DNA from: Oleiagrimonas sp964608595
GTDB taxonomy: Bacteria; Pseudomonadota; Gammaproteobacteria; Xanthomonadales; Rhodanobacteraceae
Direction: 5' to 3'
Length of the DNA: 47,154 nucleotides
NCBI GenBank assembly: GCA_964608595.1
Contig: CAZSOU010000009.1
Coordinates: 1 to 47,154 of the forward strand
The notes under the pieces were generated by a model. That model had not been told where the DNA came from and did not search any database. It worked only from the letters and a program-made list of their open reading frames with translations. The position numbers and the translations under genes are program-made. Positions 34,354 through 43,417 of this stretch are shown here, piece after piece (within the stretch, counting starts at the first letter, position 1; every line of letters starts with the position of its first letter).

Positions 34354-34495
34354 GGAGCCTCGAAAAACCGTTGCACCCCGGAGCTACCCGTGTGGGAGGG
34401 GCCGGTGGCCCCGACGGATCATGCGGTACATCCTGTCGGGGCCACCGGCCCCTCCCACAGGAAACTCCGATGATCCGCGGTTTTTCGAGGTTCCC
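34353..34495 (+). repeat. REPIN-like nested palindromic repeat, copy 2
   Basis: Begins at the last base of the EF-G-like stop codon. Outer arms at 34353-34370 and 34478-34495 match 17 of 18 bases in inverted orientation. Inner arms at 34391-34415 and 34435-34459 are a perfect 25-bp inverted repeat with a 19-base loop; each arm starts TGTGGGAGGGGCC. REP-like units facing each other across a short spacer define a REPIN. It lies between two convergent genes and may double as a bidirectional transcription stop. It is homologous to 24543-24689. Confidence 0.9.
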
Positions 34496-34542
34496 GGCAA
34501 GCGCGCATCGCATGCGCTCGTGCCCCGACGTTCAGGTCGTGA

Positions 34543-35010
34543 TCACCGCTTGGGTTGCAACAACGTGCCGGTGCACTTGGGCGAGCCGCAACGGCACGCC
34601 CACAGTTTTTTCATGCGCGCGGTATGCGGCACCTCCAGCACGATGCCGTAGTTGTAGGTCAGTTCCTCGCCGGGTGCGATATCGCGCAACGCCTCGATCA
34701 GCACCTTGTCATGGCGTGGATTGCCGTCGTCGGCTTCTTCGATCAGGGCTTCGCAGTTCGGATCGCAACTGTGATTGATCCAGCGTGCACTGTTGCCGCC
34801 GACGTTGGCGTCGACAATGTAATCGTCGTTCAGCGTGAACAGAAACGTGTGGCCGGTTTCGGCACCGTCGCCATATTCCCGGTCGGCCTCGTCGTGCGTG
34901 ATCAGACGCCCTTTGTAGTAGATGACGGTGTCGCCCTTGGTGATCGGAGCGACGGCGAATACGCCATTGCCGTGGATGGGCGAACGGCGGGCGGCGATGC
35001 GACGCGGCAT
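34543..35010 (-). CDS. SET-domain protein-lysine methyltransferase-like protein
   Basis: 155-residue protein that is almost entirely a SET domain, predicted to transfer methyl from S-adenosylmethionine to a lysine. Seen are the N-terminal SET strand SPIHGNGVFAVAPITKGDTV, the cofactor motif RWINHSCDPNCEA (NHSCxPNC), the catalytic Tyr region ELTYNYG and a post-SET zinc motif CRCGSPKC near the C-terminus. Start at the ATG of PRRIAARR; the ribosome site is weak and the open frame upstream is antisense to another gene. Such minimal SET proteins occur in Xanthomonadales and may have come from eukaryotes or chlamydia-like bacteria long ago. Target unknown. Confidence 0.88.
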   Translation of the reverse strand: MPRRIAARRSPIHGNGVFAVAPITKGDTVIYYKGRLITHDEADREYGDGAETGHTFLFTLNDDYIVDANVGGNSARWINHSCDPNCEALIEEADDGNPRHDKVLIEALRDIAPGEELTYNYGIVLEVPHTARMKKLWACRCGSPKCTGTLLQPKR

Positions 35011-35127
35011 GACGGTGACTCGTGCGGAAGGAAGGCGGCCATCATGACGCTTCGCAGCCCTCAATGGAATCACCCCGGCCCGCCTGCATGCAGTTAGAAT
35101 GTTTGGCATCCTGTTTGGAGACCGCCC

Positions 35128-35613
35128 ATGAAACGCTTGCTGTCGTGGATTCTTCCGACACTGCTGATTGCCACCCTGGCAGCCTGCTCGGGGACAACAC
35201 GCAAAAGCATGTTTCCCCCGACCTTGAGCATCCAGCAACTCCACGTGCAGCCGAACGGACAGTGGCACATGCAGTTGCGCATTCTCAACAACAGTTACGG
35301 CGCGATGGATTTTCGGGCGCTGAAGCTGACCATGCTGATCAACAACCAGCCGGCCATGCCGGTCAACGTGGATTTTCGACTGGACATCCCGGCCTTGTCG
35401 GCGGACGTGACCGATGTGACCGTCACCCCCAGTCCCGTCGCAAGCAAGGCTTTGGCATCCATCGCCGGCAAAGGCAGCTCGGGCGCCATGGCCTACACCC
35501 TCGAGGGTACGGCCAGTGCGATCCCCGAGCACACCGACTCGACGCGTGATTTCAAGGTCGACAGTCATGACTGGCTGTCCGCTGTACCCGGAGTCCCCGA
35601 CACCTATCGCTGA
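35128..35613 (+). CDS. Small lipoprotein with LEA14-like fold (tentative)
   Basis: 161-residue exported lipoprotein. Signal MKRLLSWILPTLLIATLAAC ends in a lipobox with Cys20. The mature part is beta-rich (LSIQQLHVQPNGQWHMQLRI, LNNSYGAMDFRALKLTMLIN) and looks like the LEA14/WHy fold found in bacterial lipoproteins, a judgement made from pattern only. GGAGA precedes the ATG. No partner in the neighbourhood suggests a function. Confidence 0.82.
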   Translation: MKRLLSWILPTLLIATLAACSGTTRKSMFPPTLSIQQLHVQPNGQWHMQLRILNNSYGAMDFRALKLTMLINNQPAMPVNVDFRLDIPALSADVTDVTVTPSPVASKALASIAGKGSSGAMAYTLEGTASAIPEHTDSTRDFKVDSHDWLSAVPGVPDTYR

Positions 35614-35675
35614 ACGCGGTTTGCACGGACCCCGCATCGGTGTAAAACATGACAAACACACGATGACCCTGTCCC

Positions 35676-36152
35676 ATGAGCGATGCCCCTTTCATCATCC
35701 GCTTGGCCGAGGTCGATGATGACGATTTCATCCTCGGCCTGGCACCCCGTTTCACTGATTTCCCTCTGCCACCATGGCGTCGCCGCAACGAATGCATCGG
35801 CGGTATCCGCGAAGACCTGGCCAGACATCTGTCCGATCAACCGGCCGGCAGTTTTCTGTTCATCGCCGAAGATCGCGACAACGGCCGCGCGGTCGGTTTC
35901 GTTCATCTGAAAAAAGTGCAGGATTTTTTCAACGGCCGCACCAACTGCCACATCTCCGACTTGGCCGTGGCCCCCGGACAGGAAGGCCGCGGCATCGGCC
36001 GGGCGCTGTTGCAACACGCCGAACAATGGGCCGGCGAGCACCACTGCCGCATGTTGTCACTGGCGGTTTTCCCGGGCAACGAACGCGCACGCAAACTCTA
36101 TGAGTCTGCGGGTTTCGACGTGGATTTGCTGCGTCTGGCCAAACCGCTCTGA
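35676..36152 (+). CDS. GNAT-family N-acetyltransferase
   Basis: 158-residue acetyltransferase of the GNAT superfamily using acetyl-CoA. The core motif A is visible as ISDLAVAPGQEGRGIGRALL, with the pyrophosphate-binding QEGRGIG turn. Motif B follows as LAVFPGNERARKLYESAGF. The N-terminal part (IIRLAEVDDDDFILGL) is the usual first strand and helix. It starts 62 bases after the lipoprotein gene and may be read with it. Substrate cannot be inferred. Confidence 0.88.
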   Translation: MSDAPFIIRLAEVDDDDFILGLAPRFTDFPLPPWRRRNECIGGIREDLARHLSDQPAGSFLFIAEDRDNGRAVGFVHLKKVQDFFNGRTNCHISDLAVAPGQEGRGIGRALLQHAEQWAGEHHCRMLSLAVFPGNERARKLYESAGFDVDLLRLAKPL

Positions 36153-36158
36153 CCGACG

Positions 36159-36191
36159 AAAAACCGGGGCGCGGCAGAAGCCGCGCCCCGG
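36159..36191 (-). terminator. Intrinsic terminator of the sapC-like gene
   Basis: Perfect 12-bp stem: CCGGGGCGCGGC at 36164-36175 and its complement at 36180-36191, with a 4-base loop. On the minus strand the stem is followed by TTTTT (36159-36163), 29 bases past the sapC-like stop. On the plus strand no T-run follows, but it may also stop the convergent acetyltransferase transcript. Confidence 0.85.
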
Positions 36192-36219
36192 GGATGTACC
36201 GTGCGCTGGCGCCGCAGCG

Positions 36220-36981
36220 TCAGTCGTTGGTGGCGACAGCCGGCTTGGTGGAGCCGCGGCGGTCGGCACGCATTTTCAGGCGGTCGATGTTGGACAGCGA
36301 CAACAGGTGGGCATAGATCCAGCCCAGGCTGCCGTCGACGAGCAGCTCGTGCGAGGTCTTTTCGTCCAGCTTGCGCAGCTTTTCCTCGTTGACCACGAAC
36401 AGGCCGTTGATGACCATCGTTTCTTCACCGTCCTTGATCTGCACCGTGCGCGGCTCCAGCAGATCCAGCTCGCGCAGACGCTTGGTGAACGCCTGGGTAC
36501 GTTTGACCTGCTCCTGAAATTCACCCAGGAAACGCACGGCGTTCTTCAACACGTCGGTGTCCGTGCCGTCTTCGTTGAACAGGCGATCGCCATCTTCCTT
36601 GCTGAAACCGGGATAACCCTCGTCCAGGAAAACGGTGAAATCATCGCCTTCCACACCTTCGGGTTTTTCCGCCAAAACGAACGGGTAACGACGAACGAAC
36701 GCCGGAACATAGGCGCCCATCTCCCATTGGCCGTTTTCATCGACAAACAGGTTTTCCGACTGCTTCAGACCCAGCATGGCCAGAGGACCCGCGCTTTCGA
36801 TCTCTTCGCCACCGAACAGAATGGGAAAGTCACGCGCAGCCGGGCCGAACTCGGCCACCGTCATGGGCACCGAGTGCACCTTGGCCGCAAAAGCCACATT
36901 GTTCACCGGTTTGATGCGCAGGTCCTTGTGACCCTCGCGATTCAAAGGCACCGGACGCTCGTAAAAAAGTACTTCAGCCAC
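36220..36981 (-). CDS. SapC-family protein
   Basis: 253-residue cytoplasmic-looking protein of the SapC family, named after a gene linked to S-layer export in Campylobacter but widespread in Proteobacteria next to TonB receptors and halogenases. Family wording is seen in YERPVPLNREGHKDLRI, AAKVHSVPMTVAEFGPAARDFPI, and PAFVRRYPFVLAE. Further blocks are CFDE-like VFLDEGYPGFS and the C-terminal LGWIYAHLLSLSNIDRL. No signal peptide or membrane helix. Transcribed alone: a promoter lies about 80 bases upstream and a strong terminator directly after. Biochemical function is not established for the family. Confidence 0.88.
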   Translation of the reverse strand: MAEVLFYERPVPLNREGHKDLRIKPVNNVAFAAKVHSVPMTVAEFGPAARDFPILFGGEEIESAGPLAMLGLKQSENLFVDENGQWEMGAYVPAFVRRYPFVLAEKPEGVEGDDFTVFLDEGYPGFSKEDGDRLFNEDGTDTDVLKNAVRFLGEFQEQVKRTQAFTKRLRELDLLEPRTVQIKDGEETMVINGLFVVNEEKLRKLDEKTSHELLVDGSLGWIYAHLLSLSNIDRLKMRADRRGSTKPAVATND

Positions 36982-37061
36982 GTTTTCAGATCCTCGTCGC
37001 CACCGTGGAGCACCCCTCCGGCACTCCGGAAACCCGGCGGCTGTGTTTTTTCAGGGGGGCC

Positions 37062-37090
37062 ACTATAGCAGTGCATTCAGTCTACAGTAA
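37062..37090 (-). promoter_or_regulatory. Candidate sigma-70 promoter of the sapC-like gene
   Basis: On the minus strand TTACTG (37085-37090) and TATAGT (37062-37067) are spaced by 17 bases. The -10 matches 5 of 6 consensus bases, the -35 poorly. It would start transcription about 75 bases before the gene. Confidence 0.5.
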
Positions 37091-37240
37091 GGGGCTTGCG
37101 GCGGTCCCTTGACGCAGTGCTGCGCGAAGTGCACTAATTTCGCTATGCTGAGATCATCGGGAATGGTACAGCCAGGGAGGCGCTGAACTCGATCAGGGCA
37201 TCCCTGCGGATACATTCGACTGACAAAGCGGAGGACTTGC

Positions 37241-37834
37241 ATGCCGGAGCACATGGCACCCTTGCACGACCTCGACACCACCCGCGTGTTGTCGCTGGAC
37301 GCCACAGGCCGCATCCTCGACTGGATAAGCTGGCAGGATGCCGTATGCCTGTACGTTCGTGACGTCGTCGCCTGGACATTGGGCGCGCCCTGCCTTGCCG
37401 TTCACGGTGGCACGAGTCGCGACAGCGGCGAACAAACCATCGTGCGCCTGCACCCCATCGTGGCCAGCACCGGCCACTGTCATGGCCGCTCGTTCAACCC
37501 GACACCGGCGCTCACCAACACCGCGCTGTTCGCGCGCGACAAGCACCTTTGCCTGTATTGCGGCGAACATTTCGCGCGCCACACGCTGACCCGCGACCAC
37601 GTCATGCCGTTGTCCCGAGGCGGCCGCGACGAATGGGAAAACGTGGTCACCGCCTGCGCCCGCTGCAACCTCAAAAAGCGCAACCGCACGCCGCAACAAG
37701 CACACATGCCGCTGCTGGCAGTGCCGTTCCGGCCCAGTTGGGTGGAGCACCTGATTCTGTCCAACCGCAACATCCTGGCCGACCAGATGGAATTTCTGGT
37801 CAACCACCTGCCGCACGACCGGCGGCCACAATAG
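37241..37834 (+). CDS. HNH endonuclease domain protein
   Basis: 197-residue protein with an HNH nuclease domain in the C-terminal half. A zinc Cys pair CLYCGEHF (about 104-111) is followed by TRDHVMPLSRGGRDEWENVV with the His-Asn pair, and a second Cys pair CARCNLKKRNRTP. The N-terminal half (VLSLDATGRILDWISWQDAV) is the conserved leader of a widespread stand-alone HNH family in Proteobacteria. GGAGGA precedes the ATG by about 6 bases. There is no neighbouring methylase, phage terminase or toxin gene, so it is probably a chromosomal house gene rather than restriction or phage. Confidence 0.88.
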   Translation: MPEHMAPLHDLDTTRVLSLDATGRILDWISWQDAVCLYVRDVVAWTLGAPCLAVHGGTSRDSGEQTIVRLHPIVASTGHCHGRSFNPTPALTNTALFARDKHLCLYCGEHFARHTLTRDHVMPLSRGGRDEWENVVTACARCNLKKRNRTPQQAHMPLLAVPFRPSWVEHLILSNRNILADQMEFLVNHLPHDRRPQ

Positions 37835-37885
37835 CCTCTCCGCCATTCGCCAGGCCCATCCGCCGGATGCGCAGGGCGGTCCCGG

Positions 37886-38161
37886 TTACCTTGTCGTGAA
37901 GCTCGCAGGCGGCTTGTCGGGCAGCGGACAATTCTCGACGTCCACCGTGTTCACCCGCGCTGCCGGCGGTCCCCGGTGCAGCCACTTGCGCAATGCATCA
38001 ATGGCGTCCTCGTCGCCACAGGCCATCACTTCGACACGTCCGTCATCCAGGTTGGCCGCATGACCCGTCAACCCCAGAGCCCGAGCACGTTCGCGCGTGG
38101 ATGCGCGATAGAACACGCCCTGGACTTTGCCGGATATCAGAAATCGCGCACATTTCATCAT
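37886..38161 (-). CDS. acyP: Acylphosphatase
   Basis: Small (91-residue) enzyme that hydrolyses acyl phosphates such as carbamoyl phosphate. It has the family signature FLISGKVQGVFYRASTRERA with catalytic Arg19 and the helix-strand GLTGHAANLDDGRVEVMACG carrying catalytic Asn37. Starts with two ATG codons at 38161 and 38158 that overlap the yihY stop, so it is translated after yihY in the same transcript. Confidence 0.93.
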   Translation of the reverse strand: MMKCARFLISGKVQGVFYRASTRERARALGLTGHAANLDDGRVEVMACGDEDAIDALRKWLHRGPPAARVNTVDVENCPLPDKPPASFTTR

Positions 38162-39429
38162 GCATTCTCCGAACCACGTGCGACAGCCGGTTGCGTACGG
38201 GACACGAACGCATCGTCCAGCGAAGGGGCCATGCCGACACTCAGCTCTTCCACCAAACGTTCCAGCATCCGATTCAAGGCCGGTGGCAAGCCCTTCTGCA
38301 TGGTTTGCAGCACTTCGCGATCGAGTGGCAGGCGGTAATGCCCGGCTTCATACAGCGCGGCCAGCGTCACATCGTCGAGATTGCGCACCACTACCCACAT
38401 GTCATCTTCCGTATGCTGCACCAGTTTGACGCGTTCCAGATCCGTCACGTAACGCTGCAACAAATCGTCGCTCATGAAGCGCTCGCAGTGCAGCAACGAC
38501 TCCTCGGTCATGCCGCGACCCTGATGCTGCATGCGAACCAGATGTTTGACGAGATGCATCAAGCCGAGAAATTCCGCACCCGCCGGCAAACGCCAATCCG
38601 TGGGGCGATACTCGAACGCCGACAAGGAGGCGGTGATCGACGCCCCCAGCAGCACGATGGCCCACGACAGGTACACCCACACCAGAAAAATCGGGATGAC
38701 CGCCAGCTGCCCGTAGATCTGCTGATACGACGGCACACTGCGCACGTACGAGGCGAACGCCCATTTGGCGAATTCGAACAGCAGAGCCGACAACAAGGCG
38801 CCAAGTGCTCCGTGCCGCCACGGGACCCGGCGATTGGGCACCAGCATGTACATGGCAAACAAGCCGAGCAGCGTGACCAGAAAAGGCACGACGCCCCACA
38901 ACCGATGCAGCACCTGCCAATGTGCCCCGACATGGCCCAACAAAGGCAACGCGGTCAGATAAGAGGTCACCGTGACTCCGGCCACCAGCAACAGCGGCCC
39001 CAGCGTCAACGCCGCCCAATACATCAGAAACCGCGAAACCGGCGGGCGCCGGGTGGCCACACGCCAGATACGGTTGAAGCGTTCCTCGATGCTGAACATC
39101 ATTGCCAACGCGGAACACAGCAACACGATGGCGCCGATCGTGGTCAACTTGCTTGCGTTGCCCGCGAATTGCAGCAGGTAATGCTGCACCGCCTGCCCCG
39201 CCGCCGGCACGAAATTGCTGAAAATGAAACTCTGAAATCGCTCCGTGAGCCCGTTGAATGCGGGCAACACGGTCAGGATGCCGAACACGGCGGCCGTCAG
39301 TGGCACCAACGCAAACAATGTGGTGTAGGACAATGCGCCGGCCGTTTCGAAGCACTTGTCGTCGACGAAGCGACGCCAGACGAACTGGCCGAAAGCGCGG
39401 ATGCGATCACGATCGATTTGCAGGGCCAT
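38158..39429 (-). CDS. YihY/UPF0761-family inner-membrane protein
   Basis: 423-residue membrane protein of the YihY/virulence factor BrkB family. The N-terminal 290 residues hold about six membrane helices with family blocks CFETAGALSYTTLFALVPL, FSNFVPAAGQAVQHYL, SIEERFNRIWRV, and YVRSVPSYQQIYGQLAVIPIFLVWVYLSW. The C-terminal 130 residues form a winged-helix-like soluble tail. Once annotated as RNase BN, the family has no proven activity. The ATG at 39429 has GAGG upstream; an in-frame ATG at 39447 is an alternative. It overlaps acyP. Confidence 0.92.
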   Translation of the reverse strand: MALQIDRDRIRAFGQFVWRRFVDDKCFETAGALSYTTLFALVPLTAAVFGILTVLPAFNGLTERFQSFIFSNFVPAAGQAVQHYLLQFAGNASKLTTIGAIVLLCSALAMMFSIEERFNRIWRVATRRPPVSRFLMYWAALTLGPLLLVAGVTVTSYLTALPLLGHVGAHWQVLHRLWGVVPFLVTLLGLFAMYMLVPNRRVPWRHGALGALLSALLFEFAKWAFASYVRSVPSYQQIYGQLAVIPIFLVWVYLSWAIVLLGASITASLSAFEYRPTDWRLPAGAEFLGLMHLVKHLVRMQHQGRGMTEESLLHCERFMSDDLLQRYVTDLERVKLVQHTEDDMWVVVRNLDDVTLAALYEAGHYRLPLDREVLQTMQKGLPPALNRMLERLVEELSVGMAPSLDDAFVSRTQPAVARGSENA

Positions 39430-39606
39430 GAACGCCTCATGCGGCATGGACAAGGATGTCGTTACACTAACGCAAATGGCATGAATGCGCGGCGCGCCAG
39501 GCACGGTTCGGTGACAAGGCATTGCCGCGTCGAAATCGTTGATGGCCCCCATTTGCACGACATGCAGGGCGAGCCTTGGCCCGCTCCACTCTCCAAACGA
39601 GGTTCC

Positions 39607-40209
39607 ATGAGCAACGACATTCTGGTGCTTTACTACAGTCGCAGCGGCCATGTGGCCAAACTGGCCCGCCTGGTAGCGCGCGGCGTCGGCGAAGTCCCCG
39701 GCATGCAGGCGCGTTTGCGTCAAGTGCCGCCCGTCGCGCCCGTGACCGAAGTGGCGCAACCACCCGACCCCGGCGAAGGCGCACCGTATGTGTCGCGCGA
39801 GGACCTGGCCGAATGTGCGGCATTGGCCCTGGGCAGTCCGACCCGCTTCGGCAACATGGCCGCGCCGCTGAAACATTTTCTCGATACCACCAGCGCCGAA
39901 TGGGCATCCGGGACACTGGTCGGCAAACCTGCCGCCGTATTCACGTCCACAGCGACCATGCACGGCGGTCAGGAATCGACGCTGCTGTCGATGATGCTGC
40001 CGCTGCTGCACCATGGCATGTTGCTGGTCGGCATCCCCTTCACCGAGGCGGCATTGAACGCCACGCGCAGCGGCGGCACGCCGTACGGCGCCAGCCACGT
40101 GGCCGGAACGCAGGGCGAAAATGCGATCAGCGACCACGAGCGCACACTGGCACGCGCGCTCGGCAGGCGCCTGGCCGAAACCACGCAGCGCCTCGGCGCC
40201 CATACATGA
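39607..40209 (+). CDS. wrbA: NAD(P)H:quinone oxidoreductase WrbA-like flavoprotein
   Basis: 200-residue flavodoxin-fold FMN protein reducing quinones with two electrons. Seen are the FMN phosphate loop YYSRSGHVAKLA, the loop LGSPTRFGNMAAPLKHFLD and VFTSTATMHGGQESTLLSMM, all characteristic of WrbA, plus GTPYGASHVAG. GAGG precedes the ATG. Its stop overlaps the start of the DUF2069 gene (ATGA). It diverges from yihY across a 177-base gap that must hold both promoters. Confidence 0.93.
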   Translation: MSNDILVLYYSRSGHVAKLARLVARGVGEVPGMQARLRQVPPVAPVTEVAQPPDPGEGAPYVSREDLAECAALALGSPTRFGNMAAPLKHFLDTTSAEWASGTLVGKPAAVFTSTATMHGGQESTLLSMMLPLLHHGMLLVGIPFTEAALNATRSGGTPYGASHVAGTQGENAISDHERTLARALGRRLAETTQRLGAHT

Positions 40210-40574
40210 GCGCGGTACTGCCGGCACGCGTACGTCACGCACGCCATGCCGGATTTGTTGCCTGGGCGCTGCTCGCGTTGCTGCAGGTGCTGTGGCACGG
40301 CTGGTGGCATCCACCGATGCAGAGTGCGGCACTCGCCATCGGCATTGCCGTGATTCCGCTGTTGCTGCCGCTGTTGGCGATCAGACGTCCCTCGCGAGCA
40401 TTGCTGTGGGCCGGCATCATCGCCCTGTTCTATTTCTGCCACGGCGTCAGCGAGGCCTGGACCGTACCGGACGAACGCGTGCCGGCCTTGCTGGAAGCTG
40501 CCTTGTGCGTGGTCCTGATTGCGGCACTGGGAGCCGGCGTGCAGAAACGGACTTCGGCTACCCGACCGGGTTGA
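40206..40574 (+). CDS. DUF2069 small membrane protein
   Basis: 122-residue inner-membrane protein with four predicted helices (from about 17, 44, 69 and 95). The block ALLALLQVLWHGWWHPP and the segment FYFCHGVSEAW fit DUF2069, a family usually encoded next to wrbA in Gammaproteobacteria. Translation is coupled to wrbA. Function unknown. Confidence 0.88.
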   Translation: MSAVLPARVRHARHAGFVAWALLALLQVLWHGWWHPPMQSAALAIGIAVIPLLLPLLAIRRPSRALLWAGIIALFYFCHGVSEAWTVPDERVPALLEAALCVVLIAALGAGVQKRTSATRPG

Positions 40575-40685
40575 GTCGATTCCTTTTCATCCGAGCCGGA
40601 AATCTCTGACAACTGCCGCATGCCGTCATCCCGGCCCACTCGAGACGCCCTGCAGAAACAGGCCTGCCCTGCCCGTCCGCATGGA

Positions 40686-40710
40686 AGGTTTCCCGAATCA
40701 AGGGAAACCT
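40686..40710. terminator. Hairpin between the convergent DUF2069 and cyclophilin genes
   Basis: Perfect 9-bp stem AGGTTTCCC (40686-40694) and GGGAAACCT (40702-40710), loop of 7. It lies 7 bases past the ppiB stop on the minus strand and about 110 past DUF2069. No T-run on either side, so a weak or Rho-assisted stop. Confidence 0.5.
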
Positions 40711-40717
40711 GAACCGA

Positions 40718-41227
<510 letters not shown>

Positions 41228-41366
41228 GCATGGTTCCGTTTCGAGGGAAGACAGCCATTATACGTGCATTGACCCTCGGCCCGCTGTATCAGAGCTGATG
41301 GGCGCCCGTGATTTGCTACACTGTGCGTCTGCGGATTTCCGCCCCGTTCTTTGCGAAGCCAACGCC

Positions 41367-42170
41367 ATGCCCAGACCCGCCGTCAACGTTGCGGTACGCG
41401 CCGCACGCGCTGCAGGCAATGTGATCCTGCGTTACATGAATCGCCTGGACAGCATCCAGGTCGTGGAAAAACACCACCTCGACTTCGCCTCCGAAGTCGA
41501 CCGCATGGCCGAGGAAACCATCGTGCGCGAGCTCAAGCGCGCCTATCCACGCCATGCGATTCTGGCCGAGGAATCCGGTCAAAGCGGCAACAACCCGTTG
41601 ACGTGGGTCATCGATCCACTCGACGGCACCCACAACTACCTGCGCGGCATTCCCCATTTCAGCGTGTCGATCGCCATGCTGGAACGCGGTGAACCGGTGT
41701 ACGGCGTGGTCTACGATCCGCGCCGTGACGAATTGTTCACGGCCAGCCGCGGCGATGGCGCGTTCCTCAATGACCGGCGCATTCGCGTCGGCAAGCGTGA
41801 AACCCTGGACGGCTCGATGCTGTGCACCGGGTTTCCGTTCCGTCAGCGCGAGCATCTGGATGCACAGTGGACCATGACGCGCCAGTTGTTGACGCAAGCC
41901 GAGGACTTGCGCCGCACCGGATCCGCCGCGCTGGATCTTGCCTACACCGCGGCGGGTCGTTTCGACGCTTATTTCGAGCTCGGCCTCAAACCCTGGGATC
42001 TGGCCGCCGGATGCCTGCTGGTGCGCGAGGCCGGGGGCACGTTCACCGACCTTGCGGGCCGCGACGGCTTGCCGGAATCGGGCCACATTGTTGCCGGCAA
42101 TCACCTGCTGGTACGCGCCATGGTGGACATCGCCGGGCAAACGCTGCCGGAAGACCTGCTGCGCGCCTGA
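41367..42170 (+). CDS. suhB: Inositol-1-monophosphatase family protein SuhB
   Basis: 267-residue Mg-dependent phosphatase of the SuhB/IMPase family; in E. coli SuhB also joins the rRNA antitermination complex. The metal-binding motifs are clear: LAEESG, WVIDPLDGTHNYLRGIPHFSV split at WVIDPLDGTHNY, and KPWDLAAGCLLVREAGG. The start is the ATG before PRPAVNVAVRAARAAGNVI, the usual N-terminus. Confidence 0.94.
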   Translation: MPRPAVNVAVRAARAAGNVILRYMNRLDSIQVVEKHHLDFASEVDRMAEETIVRELKRAYPRHAILAEESGQSGNNPLTWVIDPLDGTHNYLRGIPHFSVSIAMLERGEPVYGVVYDPRRDELFTASRGDGAFLNDRRIRVGKRETLDGSMLCTGFPFRQREHLDAQWTMTRQLLTQAEDLRRTGSAALDLAYTAAGRFDAYFELGLKPWDLAAGCLLVREAGGTFTDLAGRDGLPESGHIVAGNHLLVRAMVDIAGQTLPEDLLRA

Positions 42171-42200
42171 GACGGCGCCGCATGTCGTTGTCGCGGTCGG

Positions 42201-42494
42201 TCAGAAGTCCCGAGGTCGGGTGTCGGTCGCGCCTCTGGGGCGCTCGCGTCGGCGACGCTGTGCCATGATGATGCCGTAGATACCGATCAGCGCCCACGCC
42301 AGCTCCTGCAGGAATGCCGCCAGGTTGAAGCTGCCGAACAGCAACGAGAGCATGATGCCAACGGCGCCCAGCACGTTCATCAGTTGGTAGATCCAACCGT
42401 TGCTTCTGAGCTTTTCCGCCTGCAGCAGCAGAAATGCCAGCAGAATAAACACCACGCCGATGTAGCCACACCAGTCGTACCAAGGGATCGTCAT
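42201..42494 (-). CDS. Small CBU_0592-type membrane protein
   Basis: 97-residue protein with three membrane helices (about 8-26, 36-54, 59-77) and a basic C-terminal tail (QRRRRERPRG). The wording YDWCGYIGVVFILLAFLLLQ and LMNVLGAVGIMLSLLFG fits the CBU_0592-like small membrane protein family. Function unknown. It follows the rlmB gene by 170 bases on the same strand, with a hairpin between them. Confidence 0.8.
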   Translation of the reverse strand: MTIPWYDWCGYIGVVFILLAFLLLQAEKLRSNGWIYQLMNVLGAVGIMLSLLFGSFNLAAFLQELAWALIGIYGIIMAQRRRRERPRGATDTRPRDF

Positions 42495-42599
42495 TGCTCA
42501 CTCCTTCCTGATCAGCCGAACTCCCGAATCAAATGGAGCATGGCGGGTTCCGAGTGTAGCTCGCGGCACGCCATTCGGGGTGCAAACATCCCGAAACTC

Positions 42600-42625
42600 G
42601 CCCGCGCCGACGAGCCGGCGCGGGC
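42600..42625 (-). terminator. Hairpin after rlmB
   Basis: 9-bp perfect GC stem (42600-42608 with 42617-42625, loop 8), 40 bases downstream of the rlmB stop on the minus strand, followed there by GAGTTTC. Probably ends the rnr-rlmB transcript, though the T-run is poor. Confidence 0.45.
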
Positions 42626-42664
42626 AGCGATACGGACAGACGGGTGCCACCTGCGTGGCGTTGA

Positions 42665-43417
42665 TCAGCGAACGCCGAGGGCACGCTGACGCACCGCCTC
42701 GAACAGTACGATGCCCGTAGCCACCGACACATTGAGACTTTCCATCCGACCCGGCATCGGAATGCGCGCGAGATAATCGCAGGTCTCGCGGGTCAGCCGG
42801 CGCATGCCCTCGCCTTCGCTGCCCATGACCAGTGCCACCGGGCCTTTGAAATCACAGGCATAAAGATCCTGATCGGCTTCGCCCGCCAATCCGGTCAGCC
42901 ACACGCCGGCATCCTTGAGCGCACGCAAGGCACGCGCCAGATTGGTTGCTTCCACCAGTGGCACGCGATCGGCGCCGCCGGCAGATGCGCGACGCACGGT
43001 GGGCGTGATGCCGACGGCACGATCCTTCGGCACGATCACGGCAGTGACGCCCGCGGCCGCTGCGCTGCGCAAACAGGCACCGAGGTTGTGCGGGTCGGTC
43101 ACGCCATCGAGCACCAGAAACAGGGCGGACGATCCGGCGTCGTCCGCCAACTGCGGCAGGTCGGACTCGCTGCGTGTCGCGGGCGCTTCGTAGCACGCGG
43201 CGACACCTTGATGACGTGCGTGCTTGCCGGCCAGGCGCTCCAACTCGGCGCGCTTGACCGTTTGCACTGCAATGCGCAATTTGCCGGCGCGCGCAACGAG
43301 CTCCGCGACACGCGGATTACGGCTGCCCTGCTCCACGCGCAGCTCGCGCACGCGCTCGGCATCGTTTGCCAGGGCCCCTTCCACGGGGTTGATGCCGACG
43401 ATCCAGCTGTCACTCAT
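42665..43417 (-). CDS. rlmB: 23S rRNA (guanosine-2251-2'-O)-methyltransferase RlmB
   Basis: SpoU-family RNA methyltransferase of 250 residues that methylates G2251 in the 23S rRNA peptidyl-transferase loop. N-terminal substrate-binding domain (WIVGINPVEGAL) and SPOUT knot domain with the three family motifs LVLDGVTDPHNLGACLRSA, ALVMGSEGEGM and IPMPGRMESLNVSVATGI. The start overlaps the RNase R stop (ATGA), the usual rnr-rlmB operon of Gammaproteobacteria. Confidence 0.95.
   Translation of the reverse strand: MSDSWIVGINPVEGALANDAERVRELRVEQGSRNPRVAELVARAGKLRIAVQTVKRAELERLAGKHARHQGVAACYEAPATRSESDLPQLADDAGSSALFLVLDGVTDPHNLGACLRSAAAAGVTAVIVPKDRAVGITPTVRRASAGGADRVPLVEATNLARALRALKDAGVWLTGLAGEADQDLYACDFKGPVALVMGSEGEGMRRLTRETCDYLARIPMPGRMESLNVSVATGIVLFEAVRQRALGVR

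Noticed and set aside
37241..37834. HNH gene as part of a restriction, phage or defence system
   Set aside because: No methylase, helicase, terminase or toxin partner nearby; the N-terminal half matches a common stand-alone chromosomal HNH family.
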